A stretch of DNA of 9,682 bases from Nocardia sp. (GTDB lineage: Bacteria > Actinomycetota > Actinomycetes > Mycobacteriales > Mycobacteriaceae): contig JAFMQT010000124.1 in the NCBI GenBank assembly GCA_017354515.1, forward strand, positions 339 through 10,020, in the 5' to 3' direction. The notes beneath the pieces were generated by a model. That model ran no database searches, was not told where the DNA came from, and saw nothing but the letters and a program-made list of their open reading frames with translations. Shown here one piece after another: positions 1 through 5,677 of this stretch; the stretch's first letter is position 1; each line of letters begins with the position of its first letter. The position numbers and the translations under genes are program-made.

Positions 1-1194
1 CTGCAGGCGTTTGGCGCGGTCGAGTGCGGATTCGGTCCGGGTGGCGTCGATGTCGACCAGCACCGAATTGGTGAAGTCGCCGACCACGCGATCGATGTCG
101 TCGTGGAACGGTTCGCGGTCGAACAGTGGAACGTTCAGCAGGAATCGCTGATGCGCCGACCAGCGCGCGACCACCTCGGAGAACACCGTGGCCAGGGTGA
201 CCGCGGGGGTTACGCCGTGCCCGTGTGCCAGTTTGTTCAGCTGGGCCTTGGCCTCGGGGGTGAACCAGTGATGCAGCCGGATGCTGCGGGCCGGGTCGGT
301 GCGTTCGGACTCGGCGAGAACCGGTAGCGCGGCAATATCGGGCAGCTGCCGCAGGCGCTCCGCCCACCAGGCTTTGGCGGACGAATTGTCCACCGCAGCA
401 GCCTGTTTGGCAGCGATATACTCGCGGAAGGTGTAGCCGATCGGATCGGTGAGTTCGGCGTCGGTGTCGTAGAGTTCGGCCAGATCGTCGAGGATGCGCC
501 GATAGCTCTGGGCATCGCCGGCGAGCATGTCGACATCGACGTGCAGGCGATGGTTGCCGCCGGGCAGCTGGGTCAGGGTGATATCGATGACCTCACCGGC
601 CTCGACATCCATGCGCTGATGGCTCTTGTCCTGTCGCAGCCGCTCGAGATCCGGGGCCGGATCCGCCGAACCGGTCAGGTCCACCGACCGGAACGCCGGT
701 TTCACCGGTTCGGGCAGCACCCGCTGAGTTCCGCTGTCGGTGAACTGCACGCGCAGCTGCGGATGCCGCCGGACGAGCCGCCCGACCGCGCATCCCATTC
801 GCTCGGATTCCAGTCCGCGGCCGTCGAATTCGGCGTAGAGGTGGGCGGCGACACCACCGAGCCGCTGATCTTGGCGGCGGCCGACCCAGTAGGCGTGCTG
901 CATGGTCGCGAGCGCGAATTCCTCACCGTCGACCCCGGTGAAGTCCGGAGAGGCCGCGTCCGGAGCCGGCGGCCGCGCCGCGCCCAGCAGTTCGGCCCAC
1001 GCGGCGATGGTCGGCCGCAGCGCGAGTTCGGAACTGCGCACCTCGTGCCCCTGTTTGCGCCAGCCGGAGGCCAGGCGCATGAGCTTCATCGAATGCATTC
1101 CGAGGCCGACGAGGTCATCGTCGAAGCCGATCGACGCGGAGTCGATACCCAGCTCCCCCGCCACGATGTCGCGCACGTCAGCCTTGCTGAGCAT
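1..1194 (-). CDS. NRPS, aryl carrier plus heterocyclisation domain (MbtB/PchE/HMWP2-type), 3' end outside window
   Basis: This is the first 398 residues of a siderophore NRPS; the frame is still open at base 1. Residues about 1-78 form a carrier domain with phosphopantetheine Ser35 in GMHSM, placed N-terminally as the aryl carrier is in MbtB, PchE and HMWP2. Residues about 90-398 are a heterocyclisation (Cy) domain: Cy1 FALATMQHAYWVGR (93-106), RHPQLR (143-148), the diagnostic DxxxxDxxS as D222/D227/S230 replacing the HHxxxDG of ordinary C domains, TP then W345-S346, and GDFTNS (372-377). By family knowledge it holds a salicyl or 2,3-dihydroxybenzoyl thioester, joins it to Ser, Thr or Cys and cyclises it to an oxazoline or thiazoline. 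The A domain that would name the amino acid is outside the window. The start ATG (1194-1192) is supported by a GAGGAG ribosome site eight bases upstream. The gene is divergent from the SIP gene across an iron-box region. Domain call is firm; orthology to mbtB specifically is inference. Confidence 0.93.
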   Translation of the reverse strand, partial: MLSKADVRDIVAGELGIDSASIGFDDDLVGLGMHSMKLMRLASGWRKQGHEVRSSELALRPTIAAWAELLGAARPPAPDAASPDFTGVDGEEFALATMQHAYWVGRRQDQRLGGVAAHLYAEFDGRGLESERMGCAVGRLVRRHPQLRVQFTDSGTQRVLPEPVKPAFRSVDLTGSADPAPDLERLRQDKSHQRMDVEAGEVIDITLTQLPGGNHRLHVDVDMLAGDAQSYRRILDDLAELYDTDAELTDPIGYTFREYIAAKQAAAVDNSSAKAWWAERLRQLPDIAALPVLAESERTDPARSIRLHHWFTPEAKAQLNKLAHGHGVTPAVTLATVFSEVVARWSAHQRFLLNVPLFDREPFHDDIDRVVGDFTNSVLVDIDATRTESALDRAKRLQ

Positions 1195-1202
1195 CAGCCA
1201 AA

Positions 1203-1208
1203 CTCCTC
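1203..1208 (-). promoter_or_regulatory. Ribosome binding site of the ArCP-Cy NRPS gene
   Basis: Read on the minus strand this is GAGGAG, eight bases before the ATG at 1194-1192. It fixes the start codon of the NRPS and contrasts with the divergent SIP gene, which has no comparable site. Confidence 0.75.
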
Positions 1209-1237
1209 ACCGGCCGGATCCGGGCCGCATCGCTATC

Positions 1238-1260
1238 CCAAACTAGCCATCCAAAACTAG
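1238..1260 (-). promoter_or_regulatory. Tandem near-repeat with two -10-like hexamers, candidate NRPS promoter
   Basis: CCAAACTAG (1238-1246) and CCAAAACTAG (1251-1260) form an imperfect direct repeat with 4 bases between copies. On the minus strand each copy reads TAGTTT, at 1245-1240 and 1259-1254, fitting the TAnnnT form of actinobacterial -10 elements. No strong -35 is visible; TTCACT (1280-1275) is the best candidate for the distal copy, at a short spacing of 15. Iron box 1 (1257-1275) would lie over or just upstream of either hexamer, which suits repression. The promoter assignment is inference. Confidence 0.35.
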
Positions 1261-1275
1261 GGTTGCCTAACCTTA
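1257..1275. promoter_or_regulatory. Candidate IdeR/DtxR iron box 1 (NRPS side)
   Basis: CTAGGGTTGCCTAACCTTA matches the 19-bp DtxR/IdeR consensus TTAGGTTAGSCTAACCTAA at 15 positions (6/9 left arm, central C, 8/9 right arm). It lies 63 bp from the NRPS start, where iron-loaded IdeR would block transcription. In DtxR/IdeR systems such boxes repress siderophore genes when iron is sufficient. Binding itself is inference. Confidence 0.75.
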
Positions 1276-1312
1276 GTGAATCGTAACGCATTGCCCGCTT
1301 CTTTCATCAAGG

Positions 1313-1331
1313 TGTGGTTTGGCTAACCTAA
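1313..1331. promoter_or_regulatory. Candidate IdeR/DtxR iron box 2 (SIP side, strongest)
   Basis: TGTGGTTTGGCTAACCTAA matches the consensus at 16 of 19 positions: the right arm CTAACCTAA is perfect, the centre is G, and the left arm is 6/9. It ends 19 bp before the SIP start codon, so a bound repressor would cover the core promoter. It abuts box 3 with no gap. Confidence 0.8.
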
Positions 1332-1350
1332 TTAAGTTACCCTAACTGCA
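1332..1350. promoter_or_regulatory. Candidate IdeR/DtxR iron box 3, overlapping the SIP start codon
   Basis: TTAAGTTACCCTAACTGCA matches the consensus at 14 of 19 positions (left arm 7/9, central C, right arm 6/9). It begins on the base after box 2, so the two centres are exactly 19 bp apart, and its last base is the A of the SIP ATG. On its own it is weak; the phasing with box 2 is the argument for it. A TACCCT hexamer inside it (1338-1343) sits seven bases before the ATG and could be the -10 of a leaderless transcript (inference). Confidence 0.5.
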
Positions 1351-2048
1351 TGGGTAAGGGCATCAACGGCATCGTCCTCAAGGCCTTCCGCGCCGAGGAT
1401 TATCAGCTGACAGTCACCTCGACCGAGCGAGTCGACGACAATTTCGTCCGCATCGGTTGCACGGGCGGCGGCCTGCTCACCGACCACCCGGTCCACCCCA
1501 CGCAGTGGATCCGCATGTGGTTCCCGCAGCAGGACGGATCCCTCATTCAACGCGGCTACACTCTGGTCGACCCCGATCCCGACAGCGACAGCTTCGATCT
1601 CGAATTCGTCCTGCACGACGGCCCGGCCTCGAAGTGGGCCGAGAACGCAGCCGTCGGCGACGTCATCGAGGCGACCGTGCTGGGATCGAAATTCGCTCTC
1701 CCGGAAAAGAATCCGTCGGAGTACGTGATCTTCGGCGACAGTGCGTCGCTGCCGGCGATCAACTCCCTGCTCGACGCCATCGGCGACACTCCCGCCCGCG
1801 TCTGGCTGGAATGGCAGCACGAGGCCGAGCGCGGCTACCAGGTCCGCACCGGACCACGCACCGAGCTCACCTGGGTCGAGCGCCGCAACTACGGCCAGCT
1901 CATGCGTCAAGCCGCCGAATCGCTCAGCTGCGCCCCCAACGCCTTCGCCTGGGCCGCCTGCGACGCCGCCACCACCCGCGCCATCACCAAATCCCTGCGC
2001 AGCAAACTCCCCAAGGAAAATATCGCCGCGCGCGGTTACTGGCGCTGA
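1350..2048 (+). CDS. Siderophore-interacting protein (SIP), FAD-dependent ferric-siderophore reductase
   Basis: A 232-residue cytoplasmic flavoprotein of the SIP/ViuB family, which reduces Fe(III) in an imported ferric siderophore to release Fe(II), using NAD(P)H or ferredoxin. Visible family marks are R68-x-Y70-T71 (the RxYT flavin-binding motif in RGYTLVDPDP), HDGPASKWA (89-97), GDVIEATVLGS (103-113), FGDSASLPA (128-136) of the nucleotide-binding half, WAACDAATTRAI (201-212) and the terminal RGYWR (228-232). The length matches a bare SIP module. In mycobacterial IrtA an SIP module is fused to the N terminus of the ABC subunit; here it is a separate gene, and the IrtA-like protein at 3800-5677 lacks it. 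The ATG at 1350 is the only sensible start (the next in-frame Met is residue 56), yet no Shine-Dalgarno precedes it. Tandem iron boxes end at that ATG, so it should be induced by iron starvation. The stop lies 21 bp from the stop of the convergent irtB. Confidence 0.93.
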   Translation: MGKGINGIVLKAFRAEDYQLTVTSTERVDDNFVRIGCTGGGLLTDHPVHPTQWIRMWFPQQDGSLIQRGYTLVDPDPDSDSFDLEFVLHDGPASKWAENAAVGDVIEATVLGSKFALPEKNPSEYVIFGDSASLPAINSLLDAIGDTPARVWLEWQHEAERGYQVRTGPRTELTWVERRNYGQLMRQAAESLSCAPNAFAWAACDAATTRAITKSLRSKLPKENIAARGYWR

Positions 2049-2069
2049 ATCGATGAGCGCTGACCGGGA

Positions 2070-3800
2070 TCAGGCCGAGACCAGGTGCCAGCCGGTGGCG
2101 CGGGAACGCTCGTTCCAGAACGAGGCGTAGCGGCCTGCCCGCGCCAGGAGTTCGGCGTGGGTGCCCTGCTCGACGATCGTGCCGTCTTCGACGAACAGGA
2201 TCTGGTCGGCGTGCGCGATGGTCGCCAGCCGGTGCGCCACCACGACGACCGTTTTGTCTCGGGTCAGCTCGTGGATGCCCCGGACGACGGCGGCCTCGCT
2301 GTGCGGGTCGAGGGCGCTGGTGGCCTCGTCCAACAGCACGATCGGGGCGTCCTTCAGTAGCGCCCGGGCGATCGAAACACGTTGCCGCTCACCACCGGAC
2401 AGTGCCGCACCGCCCTCACCGACGATCGAATCCCAGCCGTCGGGCAGGTGGTCGACGACCTCGTCCACGCGGGCGATCTCCGCGGCCCGGCGCACCTGCT
2501 CATCGGTGGCGTCCGGATCACCCACCCGGATATTGGCGGTGACGGTGTCGTTGAACAGGTAGACATCCTGGAAGACCAGCGCCACCTGCCGCAGCAGCGT
2601 CTCCGAAGGCTGGCGGCGCACATCGTGGCCGCCGACGGTGATGCTGCCCGAACCCACGTCGTAGAAGCGCGAGGCCAGTTTCAGCAGAGTCGTCTTGCCG
2701 CCACCGGACGGGCCGACGATCGCGGTGGTGGTACCGGCCGGCACCGTGAACGACACCCCGTCGATCACGGTGTCGCCGTCGCGGTAGCCGAATTCGACAG
2801 TGTCGAAGACGATCTCGGGCGCATCCGGCGTCACCGGCTCGGTGGCCTCGGGGAGATCGTGTTCGGCGAGGAAGTCGCTGATCTTGTCCGCGGCCTCGCC
2901 CGCGCCGCGAATGGCGGTGCTCAGTTGGGCGGCGCGGTTGATCGGTTCGATGAACCGGGAACTCACCGCGATCAGCGCGATCGCCGCCGGCACCGCCAGA
3001 CCACCGCCGGTCGTCCGGGCGACCAGCACCGACACCAGGATCAGGAAGACGATCTGCACGCACAGCGCGAAGATCATCAGCCCGGGCACACTGGCCACCA
3101 TCATGCGGGTGGAGGCGCGGCGCTGCTCGGACAGTGCAGCGGTCAAGGCACGGTTCCCGGATCCGATCGCACCGAACGCGCGCAGTACCGGCTGCGCCTG
3201 GGAGAACTCGACCACCCGCGAATTGGCCTCGGCCGCAGCGGCGTCGAGCCTACGGTCCGCGCCGGAATAGCTGTTATTGGCCCAGCGGCTCACCAGCAGC
3301 AGCACCGGCAGACTGATCAGCATCACTAGTGCGACCCGCCAATCGATGAACAGCACCCCGATCGCCACCCCGAGGGGTACCAGGGCGGCGGTCGCCACCG
3401 TCGCGAACAGCGAGGTGACCACATTGAGGATGTCGCGAACCCCGCCGACCACGATCCGCGAGATGGACCCGGAGTCGGCGGTCGCGAACCAGCCCAGCGG
3501 CAGCGTACTCAGATGGTCACCGAGCCGGGTCTGCACATCGCGCAGCATTCCGACACCGATGCGCAGCGCCACCACCATCTGCCGGTAGGAGCAGATCGAG
3601 GCCGCCACCACGGCCACCGCCAGCCAGCCCGTCCACCGCCAGGCGCGACCGTAGTCGCCGTCGAAAAGCCCCTGCAGCACGGGAATCAGCAGCAGGTACG
3701 CCGCGATCTGACCGAGCGCGCAGGCCGCGATCAACGCCAGATACAGCGGCACGTGCCGGCGCTGTTCGTCCGGGATCAAAGACAGGACCTTGGTGAACAT
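2070..3800 (-). CDS. irtB: IrtB-like ABC exporter-fold subunit for siderophore import
   Basis: A 576-residue half-transporter: six hydrophobic segments (about 19-40, 56-77, 130-152, 154-172, 240-262, 268-282), then a nucleotide-binding domain. Motifs: A-loop Y339, Walker A GPSGGGKT (363-370), Q-loop Q411 in VFQDVYLF, signature LSGGE (468-472), Walker B IVLLDE (487-492) with catalytic E492, D-loop SALD and H-loop H523. Its length and its C-terminal FWNERSRATGWHL tail resemble mycobacterial IrtB from memory. IrtB pairs with IrtA in the inner membrane to import ferric (carboxy)mycobactin, despite the exporter fold. The ATG at 3800 is chosen because it forms a TGATG overlap with the irtA-like stop and has GGAAGGGG seven bases upstream. 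An upstream in-frame ATG at 3896 would only run over irtA. It is the last gene of the minus-strand operon. Exact siderophore substrate is inferred from the neighbours. Confidence 0.9.
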   Translation of the reverse strand: MFTKVLSLIPDEQRRHVPLYLALIAACALGQIAAYLLLIPVLQGLFDGDYGRAWRWTGWLAVAVVAASICSYRQMVVALRIGVGMLRDVQTRLGDHLSTLPLGWFATADSGSISRIVVGGVRDILNVVTSLFATVATAALVPLGVAIGVLFIDWRVALVMLISLPVLLLVSRWANNSYSGADRRLDAAAAEANSRVVEFSQAQPVLRAFGAIGSGNRALTAALSEQRRASTRMMVASVPGLMIFALCVQIVFLILVSVLVARTTGGGLAVPAAIALIAVSSRFIEPINRAAQLSTAIRGAGEAADKISDFLAEHDLPEATEPVTPDAPEIVFDTVEFGYRDGDTVIDGVSFTVPAGTTTAIVGPSGGGKTTLLKLASRFYDVGSGSITVGGHDVRRQPSETLLRQVALVFQDVYLFNDTVTANIRVGDPDATDEQVRRAAEIARVDEVVDHLPDGWDSIVGEGGAALSGGERQRVSIARALLKDAPIVLLDEATSALDPHSEAAVVRGIHELTRDKTVVVVAHRLATIAHADQILFVEDGTIVEQGTHAELLARAGRYASFWNERSRATGWHLVSA

Positions 3801-5677
3801 CAGCGAGCCCCTTCCATGTCCGTGGCAGCTACCGCGTCGGCAGCTCCGGCGCCCGCCGCGGCGATGATTCCGGCCGCGGCCTGGTTCTGCTCCCATAGGC
3901 GTTGATACAGTCCCCCGGCCCTCGACAGCGTCGCGTGATCACCGGACTCGGCGATCACGCCCTGATCGAGCACCAGAACTCGGTCCACCCCGGTGATGGT
4001 GTGCAACCGGTGCGCGATGACCAGCACGGTGCGTCCGGCGACCAGCCGCGCCAGCGCGTCCTGCACCGCCGCCTCGGATTCGGGGTCGGCGAAGGCGGTG
4101 GCCTCGTCCAGCACCAGCACCGGGGTGTCGGCCAGCAGCGTGCGCGCGATCGAAAGCCGTTGCGCCTCACCGCCGGACAGCACCGCGTCGACGCCGATCT
4201 CGGAGTCGTAACCGCGCGGCAATTCGATGATCCGGTCATGGATCCGGGCGGCACGCGCGACCCGCTCGATATCGGCGGCATCGGCCTCCGGCCGGGCCAG
4301 GGCGATATTGTCGCGGACGGTGCCGCGAATCATGCGCACATCCTGCAGCACGAATCCCACTGTGCGGTACAGCTCTTCGGTGGAATATTCGCGTATATCC
4401 CGGCCGTCGATGGTGATCCGCCCGGAGGTGACATCGTAGAAACGCGGCAGCAGGCACGCGAGCGTGGACTTACCCGAACCGCTGGGGCCGACCAAGGCGG
4501 TGATGGTGCCGGGCGCGAGTTCGATATCGACCCCGCGCAGCACCTGCCGGTCCTTGCGATATCCGAATCCGACCCGCTCGAACCGCACCAGGCGACCGGT
4601 CCCGGATTCGCCCGGGGCACCGGGCGATTTCGCGGCCACCAGTTCCGGGGTCCGCTGCAGTCGGTGCAGCCGCGCCGCCGCGGCCGTCCCCTCGCGCAGC
4701 GCCTGACCGCCGAATCCGATTCCCAGCAAAGCACTTCCGAGCCCGATACCCAGCAGCAGGAACGGCAGCACATCGACCGCGTCCATCCAGCCCAGCTGCA
4801 CGAAGCCCACCCCGGCCACCAGGACCACCAGCATCAGAAACGCCGGTGTGAGCAGAATGTCCGACAGCGCCTGGGTTCTCGCGATCCGGGTCTTCCAATC
4901 GAACAGACTGTCGGCCGTGTCGTCCACGGCTCGCTGGAAGGTGCTGTGCGCCCTGCGCGCCCGGCCGAACGCCCGCACCACCTGGATTCCGTCGACGAAT
5001 TCGATGATCGCCTGCTCGATCCGGCGCTCGCTGGCATTGAAGACCTCGAGCCGAGCGTTGTGCCGCTCGGCCATCATGGCCCCCAGGGCCCGGGCGTAGC
5101 CGACCAGCGGAATCAGCAGGATGAGCGTGAGGCGCCAGTCGACGACGAACAGGTAGATCAGCCCGGCCACCTGTACCGTCACCGCGCCCACGAATTCCAG
5201 GCGGGCGTGCGCGACCAGATAGTGCAGCGCCTCCACATCGTCCTGCAGGAAGCGTTTGACCTCACCGGAGCTACGGTCGGTGAACCAGCCCAGCGGCACC
5301 CGGGTCAGCTTGTCCGCCAGCGCCCGGCGCAGCCCGTACTGGAATGCGGCGTCGAGCAGGTGGGTCCACACCAGTGCCGCGGCCTGCAGCAGACCACGAA
5401 TCACCAGCACGATCACGGCCACGATGACCAGCGTCCACACCTTGTGCGTATCGGTCGTCTCGGACAGCAGTTCCCGGCAGGCCTCGACGATGAGAATGAA
5501 CGGCAGCACCGCGCATACCGAGGACAGGGCCACCACCAGACTGGCCTTGGCGAGCGGGCCGCCGACCGGTTTCAGAACCTGCTTCGCCTCGCGCCCTTCG
5601 GCTTTGCGCTGCATTTTGAGCGCGACCTTATCCGGTGCCAGTTCCGCACCGGCGGCCGCCGGGGTCGATTCGGTCAT
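3800..5677 (-). CDS. irtA: IrtA-like ABC exporter-fold subunit without the SIP domain
   Basis: A 625-residue half-transporter. A charged cytoplasmic lead of about 44 residues (KMQRKAEGREAKQ at 21-33) precedes membrane segments near 45-67, 80-103, 160-178, 182-198, 275-293 and 300-322. The nucleotide-binding domain has A-loop Y373, Walker A GPSGSGKST (397-405), Q-loop Q445, signature LSGGE (500-504), Walker B ending D524-E525 and H-loop H556. The D-loop reads AFAD in place of the usual SALD; I recall EATAFADPESE from mycobacterial IrtA, which supports orthology. IrtA and IrtB form the heterodimeric importer of ferric mycobactins. The mycobacterial protein is longer by an N-terminal SIP domain, absent here and encoded at 1350-2048. 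The tail (about 600-625) is Ala/Gly-rich and lies where translation couples to irtB. The ATG at 5677 shares its A with the preceding NRPS stop (TGATG) and has AGGAAGG eight bases upstream. A longer frame to 6295 only shadows the NRPS. Confidence 0.88.
   Translation of the reverse strand: MTESTPAAAGAELAPDKVALKMQRKAEGREAKQVLKPVGGPLAKASLVVALSSVCAVLPFILIVEACRELLSETTDTHKVWTLVIVAVIVLVIRGLLQAAALVWTHLLDAAFQYGLRRALADKLTRVPLGWFTDRSSGEVKRFLQDDVEALHYLVAHARLEFVGAVTVQVAGLIYLFVVDWRLTLILLIPLVGYARALGAMMAERHNARLEVFNASERRIEQAIIEFVDGIQVVRAFGRARRAHSTFQRAVDDTADSLFDWKTRIARTQALSDILLTPAFLMLVVLVAGVGFVQLGWMDAVDVLPFLLLGIGLGSALLGIGFGGQALREGTAAAARLHRLQRTPELVAAKSPGAPGESGTGRLVRFERVGFGYRKDRQVLRGVDIELAPGTITALVGPSGSGKSTLACLLPRFYDVTSGRITIDGRDIREYSTEELYRTVGFVLQDVRMIRGTVRDNIALARPEADAADIERVARAARIHDRIIELPRGYDSEIGVDAVLSGGEAQRLSIARTLLADTPVLVLDEATAFADPESEAAVQDALARLVAGRTVLVIAHRLHTITGVDRVLVLDQGVIAESGDHATLSRAGGLYQRLWEQNQAAAGIIAAAGAGAADAVAATDMEGAR
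3808..3815 (-). promoter_or_regulatory. Ribosome binding site of irtB inside the irtA 3' end
   Basis: The minus strand reads GGAAGGGG, seven bases before the irtB ATG at 3800-3798. It decides that start over the in-frame ATG at 3896, and together with the TGATG overlap suggests reinitiation by ribosomes finishing irtA. Confidence 0.7.

Noticed and set aside
541..1260. 239-residue open frame on the plus strand reaching into the control region
   Set aside because: Antisense to the ArCP-Cy coding sequence, which has clear Cy motifs in its own frame.
1332..1910. 192-residue open frame on the minus strand
   Set aside because: Antisense to the SIP gene, which carries the RxYT, GDSASLPA and RGYWR motifs; the minus frame has none.
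2041..2073. Intrinsic terminator between SIP and irtB
   Set aside because: The hairpins are only 4-5 bp and lack a T-run on either strand.
2382..3329. 315-residue open frame on the plus strand
   Set aside because: Antisense to irtB; His/Arg/Gln-rich with no recognisable family.
2070..3896. Longer irtB start at 3896
   Set aside because: The added 32 residues are Arg/Gly-rich and overlap the end of irtA out of frame; the ATG at 3800 has a good ribosome site.
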